The notes under the pieces were generated by a model. It did not search any database. It had not been told where the DNA came from and saw only the letters and a list, made by a program, of their open reading frames with translations. This document shows positions 1-11,025 of a stretch of 64,000 nt of DNA, piece by piece. The stretch's first letter is position 1. Every line of letters starts with the position of its first letter. Position numbers and translations under genes: made by a program. Source of the stretch: Polyodon spathula (lineage: Eukaryota; Chordata; Actinopteri; Acipenseriformes; Polyodontidae); assembly GCF_017654505.1 (NCBI RefSeq), contig NC_054536.1:32196446-32260445 (forward strand), written 5' to 3'.

Positions 1-390
1 ATTATTATATTATGTTTAAATCCAGAGCCAAGAGCCAAGTCCAACCTTAATCACAAGTGTTTTCACATACCACAGAGCTCAAGAAACAGTTCCTGTCTGA
101 GCAGATATTCTGTGAATACTAACTTCGAGTAAGGGTAGCCTTATCTTGTATGCTAAAATTTATTGAAATCTTACCTTTTTTTAAAAAAAAACTTGTTGCT
201 ATGACCAAGAAACAATGCTTATCGCTTGAATGAAGCCTGAATACATATTACAGTTTAAAATGTATGTCAGTAATATTCATTGAAAACTCTATGCAGTGTA
301 CTAAATGTAGTCCACTTGATGTGTCTAACTAGTGGATTAAGCAGGTTTAGTCCACTTGATTGGACTGAAGTTAGTACACCTTCAAATCCC

Positions 391-490
391 AATTGCAGCG
401 TACCAGAAATTAATCACCACAGGTGTATCATCTGTTAAATCAGACTAAACAAGATCCTGATTGCAGTGTACCAAATCAGATTTGTGATGA
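391..490 (+). repeat. Interspersed repeat fragment, inverted partner at 2042-2110
   Basis: This AT-rich stretch contains the words CAATTGCAGCGTACCA and, further on, GATTGCAGTGTACCAAAT, so it also repeats itself internally. A similar block lies in opposite orientation at about 2042-2110, where the complementary words TTGGTACGCTGCAATTG and TAGTCCACTTTATGTGTACTAA are seen. The wider region 300-545 is rich in GTAC, TTAGTA and CCACTTGA words. The two blocks bracket the MITEs at 917-1364 and 1541-1931. They may be ends of one old element split by later insertions, or two independent copies in opposite orientation. The family is not recognised. Confidence 0.4.
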
Positions 491-698
491 TCCTGGTCAA
501 GTGAATTAGCTTAGTACTGTGAAGGATAAGACTAACTTAGTACATTTGCTCATTCTAAGCATTTACTGCTTACATTTTTATGCAGAGACAGCTGCATTTT
601 TACTTTGAAATGGCAAGTACATTTTAAAACTTTATTACATACATTTGTTTATGTCCGTCCTATTTGGGCAGTCAGATCCATGAGAATAAAGCCTCGCA

Positions 699-700
<2 letters not shown>

Positions 701-764
<64 letters not shown>
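701..764. repeat. (AT)n microsatellite
   Basis: A pure AT dinucleotide run of 32 units. The 60-residue reading frame across it is only translated microsatellite. Confidence 0.97.
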
Positions 765-766
<2 letters not shown>

Positions 767-916
767 GCCCTACATTTTAAATACATGTTTTAATCATGTA
801 CCTTGGATTCAGTTTTCAGTTTAACTTTTTTTAAAAATATAATTTAACTATAAACAGCTAATGGTCCATTATAACACAGTTAAGCTTTTTATGTGCCTAT
901 GCAGCAGTGTCGGCTA

Positions 917-1364
917 TGGCAAGCCAAATTTTCATTTAAAGATATCTCAAATTGCATCTCTTGAAATTCTTAAAGATATCTGTAAATCATTTGCATAGAG
1001 CTTTAAATGAATATGAGATTTCTGTAAATAAACCATTCTGAATATTTTAAATAATGTTTTGCTAGAATGGTATGCCAAACTTATTTAGAGATATCTCAAA
1101 ATAACTTCCCACTCATTTAGAGAAATCTCAAAACAACTTCCCACTCATTTAGAGATCTCAAAATAACTTCCTGTTATTTTGAGATATCTGAAAATTATCT
1201 AAAGATATCTCAAAAACATTTTTAGATATCTCATTTAAAGCTCACTTTAAAGATATCTGGAAATCATTTTGAGATAGCTCTAAATGTACTTGAGATATCT
1301 TTAAATATTTTGAGATATCTATAAATTAATTACAGATATGTCTAAATGATGATTTGGCTTGCCA
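917..1364. mobile_element. Tc/mariner-type MITE filled with GATATC-type minisatellite
   Basis: The element starts with TGGCAAGCCAAAT and ends with the inverted complement TTTGGCTTGCCA. Each end is flanked by TA (915-916 and 1365-1366), the target duplication expected of Tc/mariner insertions. The 448-bp interior has no coding frame and is dominated by variants of the palindrome AGATATCT, about fifteen of them, with short tandem units such as AACTTCCCACTCATTTAGAG near 1100-1160. Inverted ends, TA target site and lack of coding are typical of a non-autonomous MITE. The superfamily assignment rests on the TA duplication alone. Confidence 0.75.
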
Positions 1365-1540
1365 TAGACAGCAGTTTATGATCTGGCAGTTTGAAATGTG
1401 CACAAAAAGTCATTACATTTATTTTTACTTAAATATGTTTCATGTAATCAAAATGTGTTGTACTTTTTGTACAGGGATCCCTTTGATATATTTATCTGAT
1501 ATTGAATTCCATCTATAGGATTAGTAAAGAAAGGTTTATA

Positions 1541-1590
1541 CAGCTATGGCCAAACATTTTGCATCACCTATAATTTTAGGATTGGACATA

Positions 1591-1654
<64 letters not shown>

Positions 1655-1931
1655 CATATGAACATAATTTAGATATTTTATTTAATATCATGTAATAAAC
1701 TAAACTACAAAATGATATCACAAAAGTCTCCTGGAAGGATTAATAGTAGTACAATATTTCATGTTAGATTTCAAAATGTCACATTTTTTAATTTGTCATT
1801 TAAGTATATGGAAAACTACAAAGTGGTATGTAATTTAATATATTAACTTAACATTAACAGGTTTCATTTGACGTCTATGAAGCAAAATCTGTAAATTCTA
1901 TAGAGTGATGCAAAACTTTTGGCCAAAGCTG
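1541..1931. mobile_element. Tc1-like MITE with internal (AAT)n
   Basis: The terminal inverted repeats are CAGCTATGGCCAAACATTTT on the left and, read inward on the other strand, CAGCTTTGGCCAAAAGTTTT on the right, each continuing into GCATCAC. TA dinucleotides flank both ends (1539-1540 and 1932-1933). The right repeat is about 30 bp with few mismatches. No transposase is encoded in the 391 bp. The end sequence resembles a common fish Tc1 terminus (from memory). A 60-bp AAT microsatellite sits inside, close to the left repeat. Confidence 0.8.
1591..1650. repeat. (AAT)n microsatellite
   Basis: About 20 uninterrupted AAT units inside the Tc1-like MITE. On the minus strand it reads as a poly-leucine frame, which is not a gene. 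Confidence 0.97.
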
Positions 1932-2249
1932 TAGGTTAGTCCCCATTATTGGTCTAGTTTATTCCACTTGTTCTGATCAGTTAAACCAATTAGCGGGATC
2001 ACCTGCTGGGTATGCAACAATCAGGATTAAGCACTTAGTTAGTTAGTATTTTCTAGTCCGCATTTTAGTCCACTTTATGTGTACTAAATCATTGGTACGC
2101 TGCAATTGACCCTATATGTTTTCAAAACTTGGTACAACAAAAGTAAAGCTAGCACTTTAAACTCAACCACTCTTATTCCTTATACTTTCCTCTTCCACAC
2201 AGACACAAACAGAAACACATGCAGGTGACGAAGGAACGCTGTTAAGTAC

Positions 2250-2327
2250 CGTTTCCGTTGATCTGGAAGATGTTTGAAGAAGTCTCTTGAAACACATCCT
2301 GCAGCTCTGTGGGGCTGACCTGGGTCG
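2250..2327 (-). CDS. TSNARE1: TSNARE1-like second coding exon (partial gene)
   Basis: On the minus strand a pyrimidine-rich acceptor (GTTGTTGTTTCAG, 2328 upward) precedes a 78-nt exon, followed by the donor GTACTTAAC (2249-2241). With the single G carried from the exon at 20606 the frame reads ATQVSPTELQDVFQETSSN and then IFQINGN. This matches the start of the syntaxin-like region of vertebrate TSNARE1, where human has [20 protein letters not shown] (recalled, not searched). Both introns flanking this exon are phase 1. TSNARE1 is a t-SNARE-family protein thought to act in endosomal membrane fusion. This segment leads into the N-terminal helical bundle, and the coiled-coil SNARE motif and membrane anchor would lie in exons left of the window. 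The exact splice boundaries, the phase match and the same-strand upstream exon make this a functional exon rather than a chance frame. Confidence 0.85.
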
Positions 2328-2469
2328 CTGAAACAACAACAAACACAGGAACACAGTCATGCATGTAATACACAGGATAGAGCAACAGTTGAAAACCAAA
2401 GAATAAAGCATTGTCTAGTGGATAAGGTTGTGGAGGTCCTATCAAGAGGTCACAGGAACTGCTCTTGCT

Positions 2470-2470
<1 letters not shown>

Positions 2471-2554
<84 letters not shown>
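2471..2554. repeat. (GT)n(AT)n compound microsatellite
   Basis: About 20 GT units run directly into about 20 AT units. It lies some 140 bp upstream, in gene direction, of the second TSNARE1 coding exon, inside the long intron. Confidence 0.97.
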
Positions 2555-2556
<2 letters not shown>

Positions 2557-5500
2557 CAAAAGCATAAATAGGTGCTACACTTTTATTTAAAATAAATAAA
2601 AAATAAAAACACTAGTAAAATGAGATCAAAAACAGTACGTCCTGAAATAATGAAATATTCAGATTGTTGTGTAAAATTTAATTGTCTAGAACTGTCAGCA
2701 GATAGTCTTTATAAAAAAATAAATAAAACCGTTAAACTGGTGATGAATAAAAAATAAGTGTGCACTTGTGTGATTTGTAATTTTATTGGATGCAGAGCTC
2801 CAGAAAAAAAAAAAGACATGGGGAAGACATAATATACTATACAGGGCATCGTGGTGATGACCTCATTGAAGAAAGAAAAAAAATGCATGATAAAAATAGC
2901 CAAAAAAATCACCAAACCACCAAAGACAACATTTACACACTACAGGCTTTTAAAACAAACCAAATTTGAAATCATATCAATCCTGAAACGCATGTTTGAA
3001 TGAATCTGGATACAAATTCAATAAATACGTAATGTATCATCCTCGTCTCTTGCAATGCTCGACTACATCTACAAGTGAAATTTGCTGGACCTGTATCCTA
3101 ACCTCAGCATACTGACTTGTGTCTGCTTTACACTGTGCCTGTCACAGTAGTGTTGGATAAGAGGAGCTTTTCTTACCTAAACATGAAATGAATACAAAAA
3201 ACAACTATTTACTTTCTACAATTTCTTAGGGATGTTTGAGTGGACTAGGGCAAACATCAATAGTGCTAAAAACAGGATTATTCCGCTATAATTGCAGACT
3301 TTGCTGCTGCAAAAGCACAAGAGGTTAATTTCTAACTGTCTCTGTAACAAATGCTGCCACTGGCTGTAAGTGAATGTATAGGAAAAACTATTTCTTAATA
3401 GCATGCACACCTTTTACAACATATCATCTTAATGTCTTCTGTAATTACCAATGCACAACTGAAACAATGGAGTCACAAAATAAGAATCGTGGTGGTAACC
3501 AACATTTATATTATACTACTGCCTAAATAATAATAACAATATTAATAATACCATATTTGGTATATAACTGCAATCTTATGAAATAATGAAATGTGTCAAA
3601 CAATACTGCCAACAATAACATAAACCTAATGAGAGTGTTATTATTTTACATATTACACTGATTGCGGATCTTTAGATGATTTTAATAGGAGTTTGATCTT
3701 ATCTTGTAGTATCATCATTCTAACACAAGGAAATGATCATACACATGATCCAGATTGTGCGTGAGTGATTCTATGGACATTCTCACAAACTTCTGTGTCA
3801 TAAATATAGGCCTATTTTTATGCCTATTTTGTTATTAATCTGCGCTAATGGGATTTCTGAAATTATGTTGATTTATGAGATAATATTAATATCTTAACGA
3901 ACAGTGATTCTTGTGACTATTTATTTTGTTTGCATAGGAATTTAAAAGCACATCCGTGTTAATTGTCATAATTTATCAGGAGTTAATTTGCACTTCCGGA
4001 AAAGGAGGGTTTTAATTAACAAAAAAGTATATCACTCACCTTGAAATAGTATTCAAGTTATTTGATGTTACAAAAAGAGAATTAACAAGCTACAGTATGG
4101 GTTTTCTGGTAGTGGCAGCAGTAGCAGCAAATGTAATTTTAGAGTTTGTGTGCAAGCCTGTTATTGACAGACCCCAGAGAGGATGTACAGGACAATGCAC
4201 ATACTGTACATGAGGTTCTATTCGCTAAGCGTGCTGGTAATTTGTGATGTATCCTATAACAGCTGGAATGTATGTGACTTACATTTTTGACACGATCCAC
4301 TTCATTGCATATTTTTAGGTCAGTATTGTAAGACTACCTAGATAATTCAGTATTTGCAGTTATGGAAATATTTTATCCTTTTCTACACTTGTAGTTATGA
4401 ATGAGATGTATTCAGTTGTTTTAATCATTTGTAACCTTAAGGAATGTTGTTGTATTGCTAAAATGATATACTGTTATTTGCACCCAGTTTAATATTACTA
4501 CCAAGAAATTATCAATACAACTGTAGCCTGAACTCTGGATACGTACATTGTATGACAACTGATCTCTAATGTAGATTTTATTAGAATTATACAAAGAGCA
4601 CATAATAAAGTCTTGGTTTTCTAAAAATGAGGTTTCAGTGCTTGACAAGTCAGGGGCTTCAATACGACCCTCAAACTGTGGCTAGGATCTTCATAGCATG
4701 TTATATCCCGCACAAGATAGCTATACATCAATGATTTGCAAGTATACATGTTGTCAGACCCCCCCCCCCCCCACACACACACACTTACTTTTTGTATAAC
4801 ATACACGTTTGTATGCATATAAAATGTTCTTATAATACTGCAAATATTCGGTGGCTACTTCTAACCAGGTTGAGTTTATTTATCGCGGAGGCAAGCAAAG
4901 ACTGCCAGAGAAAATGCATAGATGGCTTACCCCCCGGCACATCAAAAAATAAATTAAAGAACTTCCGATTAGAAGTACTATTTCCCCACTCTGCAAGCAT
5001 CCTGGCCAGTGTGAGGCAAAGGGACAGACCACCACTTGCAACGTGGAGGTGTCTGTTGTCCCTGTACACTTCTAGCAGGTGATAACAACAAATTATCTTT
5101 CTTGATCTCATTAACATGCATTTTGATTAACGAATTCCCCTTATGTAGTCATTGAGATATTAGAAAAATTCTCAGAGTCCAGTATCACATATACAGCATA
5201 AAATATTGTTAGCCAGCTTGTCTTACTGACAAGTTAGTTTCATAAAGCAATATTAATTTGTCTTAATGTCTCTTATTTACGACCCCTGTTACTGCAACTG
5301 GTTAAGGTGATACTGCACATGCCTTGTATCAGGAAAGTATTAAACCAATAACCGATGAGCCATAATGCAATAGCTGTGAAAATGAGTTTATTCCAGCCAG
5401 CCATCCATCCACACAGCTGAGATTTAAAACTGTGAAAGCGCTTTTTCTAGGCCGCAAGAGCAAGCTAATTTACTTCAATGAAAATTTAATTGCAGGGTGC

Positions 5501-7612
5501 TTTTGCAGAAGAGGGCTTTCAGTGTTTGCTATAAATGTACACAGCTTGCAGAGATAAAGTGGAATTGACTTCCAGGGTTCACAATTGTGTTAATAGCTTT
5601 GCTACCAATAAAGAAGACATTTATTAGAAAAGCCAGAACACACCGTGTGGTTAGGGCTATAGATACAGAAACATCTTCAATTTGTTTCTGCTCTCTAATA
5701 ACACCCTATTAATACTTAATCGTTAACCCTCTATGCTTCCCAGTCTGTCCCTCGATCTGTACTCCTCTATATCTGACAAAAACAAAACCCCATTTATCCC
5801 TCAGCCAAAATTTTGCTTGTTTTAAACCAATACAAAAAATAATACTGGTCAAGAAGTGTGTCTGTAACAACGCAGGCAATAAAATAAGCTTTCATTGTTC
5901 ATTACTCCATTTTTACACAGTAAAAAAAGTCACATCCGTGATGACCATTGTCCTGTATTTCACTAAAATCGAATTATTTAATACTACATAAAATGTCACA
6001 TGAGATAATGTCATACAGTTTTCCAACAGGTTGTAAAAACTCCTTTTCAAACATATTTGGATTTAGTCTTAAACTCCCCCAAGGGAGGACAGGAAAAGGC
6101 CCTTTGTATTTTTACAGAAATTCTATAAGTATGTATGACATGATTATGTAAGTGTTACATAACACAACAGGAAAGTGTGGGGCAGTGATCTTAATGAAAG
6201 TTATAGATACACAGTACAGCAGACTACGATTCCCTGAGCCTCTTTTCCGCTCTCTCGGTTTAGCACAGTTTAAATCTACCTTGTTTGACTAAGTTGAGAC
6301 GGATTGTATATGCTGAGTTCACAGGAATCTTTGCCCCCGACAGGCAGTAGATAATTCACTCTTTGAGGCTCCCTGGAGCCAGATATGAATATATTCATCA
6401 CGCCATTTCTCCTACAGTTAGACTGCAGCAGCCTTGTTAAATCTGCTTGATTTTACTTATAAAACTCTGGGAATTAATTCAAGGCTTTTCATAGCTGCCT
6501 TATCAAAACTAAATAATCTTCACTTTTTACACAGAGGGGTCTTAAAGGTACCTGCAATTTCTTGGCACAAAGCAGTTCAGTGAAATTAGAGCTACACTTG
6601 AGGGCTGCTGTGTTCAGTATGTCTATCTGTCTGCATATCTGTTTTGCAGGTATAGCTAATGCATCAACACCCTCCAGCCAAACCGCTGCATTTCTTGTGC
6701 AACAGGGCCTTTATGCCTATGACACAGTACAAAACCACACACTGACATTTACTGAAATGTAACTTAAAGAAATTAGTTTGTACTGGACAGTATAACATAG
6801 CTGATAACAGGCTGTTGTGTTTGATCCTGTTTCTGTGGCTATAACCCACACTGATCACAACATGTGAATTCAAATGTCACAGTACTGTTGGTTTTGGCTA
6901 TTGTTGATGCAGACAAACCACACCATGGTCATACTGTGCTTGAGAAGAATATGTATGTAATGTACAGTACATCATATAGAGCTACTTGCTGTGGAAAAAA
7001 AAGTACACACATTCACTAGTTATTAACACACATTGTATTTTATTTTGAGAAGTAGCAGTATACCTGTTTAGCAACATTTTTAAACAAATATATAAGCCCA
7101 AACTTTGGAAATGAGAGTTGGCCTCTTGCTGTGCACTTATAAGGAAAGACGCTTGCTATTTTAAGAGGTATTTTACCTTGCCGCCTCCATCTGACCTTAA
7201 TTAACACATTCACACCAGGAGGCTAACCTGCTCCATTTAATTTATTTGTAAATGCTTTAATAGACTATCTGTTTATTGCATTTGCTAATGAAGAGGCACT
7301 AATGCTGCAGAATCTAAATAAGATGCCTTGAGAGGGGGTCTTTTTAAATTGACTTAAAGTGAGCACAATAACACACAATAAAAAGAGAAGAAAGTTTGTC
7401 CCACAGCTCTAACCATTAAACCACACTGTCTCCGTCCTTCAGCTAGCAACACTACAACATAGTGCACCCAATCTCTCAGCTCTAACCATTACACCACAAT
7501 TGTTCCCATTCATTCTTAAAGGCTTGCAGTAGTTTGCATCTCCATGTTGAAAAGCAAAAAGTTTGAGATTATTCATGATCAAATAGGTGCAATGATTACA
7601 CTGATGAAGCAC
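2555..7612. other. TSNARE1 intron, mostly unassigned sequence
   Basis: No coding exon, RNA gene or bounded transposon was recognised here. A short C-run/CA tract lies at 4759-4784. Overlapping frames of about 95 codons on both strands at 4792-5117 have no recognisable motif. Parts of 5380-5620, 6230-6540 and 7100-7330 look unique rather than repetitive and contain homeodomain-like TAATTA and TTAATT words. They are candidates for non-coding regulatory sequence, but nothing in the sequence proves it. Confidence 0.5.
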
Positions 7613-9163
7613 TGTGGCAAAGTGGCTTGCAGTGCGCAGGTGTAGTTGGTGTAGTGCTCAGGAATAACACACACAAGACAGTGCAAGTTCAATAATAGAG
7701 CTCCTGTATCAGGCTGGGTTGCGTGTCAACAATACTTAAATAAGCACATGCATGTGTATCGCTCTATGCAAAACAAGAGTTTCAGTCCCAAAATAATACA
7801 ACACTTAACACAAACACTGTCACTTCTCCACACAGTGAGTGCTCAAGTGCAGGTGGGGTGAAAGACAACAGTTTGTGAAACAGAGGTGCAGTGTAGTCCA
7901 GGCTTTGGTGCTGGCTAATAGTGACAGCTCCCAGTTAGTGCTAGCTGTTTAACAGTGACATAAGACAAAGAGTTAGCACAATCAAACCAACAAAACACGA
8001 AACACTCACAATAATTAATTACTTCCGTTTCCTAAATGGGTCCTCTCAGTAACTATAATGAAGGAACAGATTACATCGTCACACCCCCCGTTATACCCTT
8101 AATCACGGCCCCTGTGATAACTAGTTCAGTCACTTCTCCTCCAATCCATGACTGACACATCACATACCACATTAGGTTGATGATTTTGGGCATTGTGACT
8201 CCACCCTCTTCCTGGATGGCTGGCTTCCGACTGACCCTGGAATGAACTGACAGACCATCCAGTACGAGGAACACTGTTCCTGTTATACAGTGCCCTCACA
8301 GGTCGGGAAAGAGATTGTTGACTAGGATTAATTTGCTCTCTGTCACAATTACATATGACAAAACTTTCTTTCCACCATTTCAGCCTTTAGCTTTCAGTGT
8401 ACAAATGGGTTGGGGTTCCAACAAGCACATCCAGTCCCAGAATTTTAAAAGCAGGGAAATTTCCATCAAGATTCAAGCATTGTAGCAATCAGGAGATGCA
8501 TCAAATGCAAACTGAATTTATCTAACAACAAAGGGTTATGTGCACCAAAGCACAAAGAGAAGTTTACATCTTCACGTCAGCAATCATTGACATCTACCTT
8601 TTCAAAACTCAAAAATTAACAACTTCTGCCCTTTTGACACAACACAGTAGCAGTGTTACCTGCCATACTTCTAAATATTTCTGATTTCAGCATCTTAGGG
8701 AAGGTTAACATTTGCTGAAGTGTAAAAGACCATTTAATTAGACAGCAGACATAAACAACACAGGCATTGCAACACAGAACCCAACAGGAACAGATGAAAT
8801 AGTACAGAAAGCTCAGACAGGAAAGCTGCAATTAAAGAGCTAAAGCTTAGCATTCACTAATGAAAAAGAACAAAACAAACAAACAAAAGTTCAAACTAAA
8901 TAATTCACACTTGTAGGCTGGGCATTCCCCTTCACTACACATTTACAAAACACAGGTCAAACACCTCCAACAAACAAAGGATTTTGCTTTCCTTATATTC
9001 ATGTGGCCACTCCCCAATTAGCACTCAATTGCCTAATTCAGGAATGGCTACAATCCCACGTGATTGTTGGCAGAGATGGATTTAGCCCAATCCCTTCCAA
9101 ATTTACTTTCCAAATCACACACTCACACATTATTCACACGAGGAGGGCTTACGCCCTGCCACA
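7613..9163 (-). mobile_element. Long LTR of a retrotransposon, minus orientation
   Basis: The segment has the inverted LTR ends TGTGGCA and TGCCACA. Read on the minus strand it begins TGTGGCAGGGCGTAAGCCC and carries a TATA-like GAATATAAGG about 165 nt in (plus 8991-9000). This order of start and promoter fits an LTR transcribed leftward. Its last 45 bp or so (7613 onward) recur at 63896, where a second copy runs off the window. I see no clear flanking duplication (GCAC on one side, ACCAT on the other), and 1.55 kb is long for an LTR. It may be a decayed solo LTR or contain a nested insertion. No gag or pol is attached. Confidence 0.6.
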
Positions 9164-9699
9164 ACCATGATTGGGATATATCGTGAATGACGCAAATTGA
9201 AAAATATAAAACTGAAAACCAAATAATATGAATGATAAGTGATGTTTTAACATTTGCAAAGCGTTTTAGTTTGGTTGGGATGATTTAAACTCATAGTTAA
9301 ACCTGGAATGACTGAAACTGTTAGACTTTTCTTCAAACGCAATTAAGAAATGCAGACCACATTTTCACTGCAGGCTCCAATCCAATCGTTCAGTGCTGAG
9401 TGTACTGAAGCAAGACGCTCCTAGCCCACGAGTGGACCAGGACGCTCCTTTACACGTTACTGCCAGTACCGTTGCTCCCGGCCTTCTTGGAGAAGGTCCG
9501 ATTAGAGAAAGCGACAGTTCTCCTAGTGGCCCCCCAATGGCCCAAGAGAATCTGATTCTCGACCCTATGCCAGCTCATACAAGGCCAACCCTGGGAGATC
9601 CCGCTTCGCCTGGATCTCCTCAGTCAGACAAGTGGCACTCTCTGGCATCCAGAACTGGGCAGATTCCAATTATGAGTCTGGCCTCTGAATGGGACAGCT

Positions 9700-10610
9700 G
9701 GACAAACTTAGGGCTACCAGATGCGGTTGTGGGTACTCTGCAAAGCGCTAGGGCAGACTCCACTAGGTCGCTGTACAGAAGATGTACAGAATTGGTGTCT
9801 GACTAGAAGTCATGACCCAGTTTCTTGACCCATGCCAGTTATCTTGCAGTTTCTGCAAGAACTGCTTGATGCTGGTAGGTCACCTTCCACATTGAAGGGG
9901 TATTTAGCGGCTATCTCTGCGTGCCATGCCCTCATAGATTCAGTATCTCTGGGTGTGCATTTTTTGGCAACCCGGTTTCTCAAGGGCGCTCACCGTTTAC
10001 ACCCTCCCAGAAGGACCATTCTGCCCGAGTAGAGCCTTGATGTTATACTGGAGGCTGTCATGAAGACCCTATTTGAGCCTATACATTCCATAATGTTGAA
10101 GCTTCTGTCTGAAGACTTTCTCTTGGCTATCACCTACGCTAAGCGGGTCAGTGAAAGTTGAAGGTGCTGTCGGTGCACAGCTCCTGTATGCGTATTTGGG
10201 ATGATGGAAGCAGGGTGTCACTGCATACAAACCCTGCTTTCCTCCCCAATGTGATTACAGCCTTCCACATGAAGGAGGAGGAGGATTGGATATTACATTT
10301 CCTCAGCCCAGTGCGGGCATTGAGGTGTTATGTGGATAGGACAAAAGCTCTACGTCATACTGACCAGCTCTTTGTCTGTCACGGTATACAGACCCTAGGA
10401 CAGCCCCTCTCAAAGCATTGACTGTCACATTGGATTGTGGACACAGTCTCTGCAGCGTATGAGACTAGCTGTGCACTCTACTAGAGGACTGGCAACTTCT
10501 TGGGCCCTCTTCAGAGGATCCACACTGTCCGATATATGTATAACAGCAAGCTGGGCTACGCTGGATACATTCTCCAGGTTCTACCGCTTGAATGTGGTAG
10601 ATTCTTCCTT
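9700..10610 (+). pseudogene. DIRS tyrosine recombinase (YR) pseudogene
   Basis: Recombinase text is spread over several frames. The SAM-like N-terminal part reads SRSLYRRC-type residues then QFLQELLDAGRSPSTLKGY (about 9750-9910). The middle has NPAFLPNV and LSPVRALRCYVDRTKALRH (10215-10360). The C-terminal part, at 10435-10632, has HSTRGLATSWALFRG and ITASWATLDTFSRFYRLNV. The visible catalytic residues are the H-x-x-R pair (HSTR) and the nucleophilic tyrosine in FYRLNV. These match the DIRS recombinase family (from knowledge of the family). At least three stops or frameshifts separate the pieces. The enzyme would integrate circular cDNA without making target duplications. Confidence 0.82.
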
Positions 10611-10719
10611 GCCTTGGGTTATACGGTTCTGATGCGTCCCTCGTATGCTGCTGTTCCTTCTCCGTTGCGACGGCTCTGGTATACATTTTGTTGGTGGTCA
10701 TCTGCAAGTTGAAACGGAG

Positions 10720-11023
10720 CATTAGGTTACTTATCATAACCCTGGTTCCCTGAAAGAGGACGACCACCAACTGCAAGGTCGCATCGGTCCCATCGGTCGC
10801 CCTCACAGGTTCGATGCAAAAAGAAAAATGGCTTCCTCAGTATGACGGCTTTAATCCCTCGGTAGGCAGGACCAAGGGCATCATAACAGGAAGGGGCCTA
10901 TCGGCAGCTCTGATATAGAGAGCTCAGAAAATACCTACCAATAGATAGGCATATCCCATATGTAATATTGTAGGTGGTCGTCTTCTCTTTCAGGGGACCA
11001 GGGTTACGGTAAGTAACCTAACA
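10720..11023. repeat. Inverted repeat at the DIRS 3' end
   Basis: The left arm near 10724-10768 (GTTACTTATCATAACCCTGG and on to ACGACCACC) is the complement of the right arm near 10972-11018 (GGTGGTCGTCTTCTCTTTCA and on to GTAAGTAAC). The arms are about 45 nt, roughly 90% matched, with a loop of about 200 bp. It follows directly after the recombinase, as expected for DIRS terminal structures. Confidence 0.8.
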
Positions 11024-11025
11024 TT

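Larger units (their letters stand above)
9380..11025 (+). mobile_element. DIRS-type tyrosine-recombinase retrotransposon, 5'-truncated
   Basis: The piece holds the 3' part of a DIRS element. First comes the end of the RNase H region, readable in one frame as VLLVAPQWPKRIWFS near 9510-9560, then the tyrosine recombinase over about 9700-10610. The element ends with a long inverted repeat at 10720-11023, a known kind of terminal structure in DIRS elements, which lack ordinary LTRs. The reverse transcriptase that should lie upstream is missing; sequence left of 9380 is unrelated LTR flank. Frames are interrupted by stops and shifts, so the copy is dead. Confidence 0.8.

Noticed and set aside
605..793. 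62-codon frame with a run of Tyr-Ile
   Set aside because: It is translated (AT)n microsatellite.
1..2240. Third TSNARE1 coding exon
   Set aside because: I looked on the minus strand for the next conserved segment (a TSLE-type helix with LGT..D) and found only MITEs, so the next exon is probably outside the window.
4792..5117. Overlapping 95-codon frames on both strands
   Set aside because: No domain, no splice signals matched to a neighbour and no codon pattern that favours either strand.
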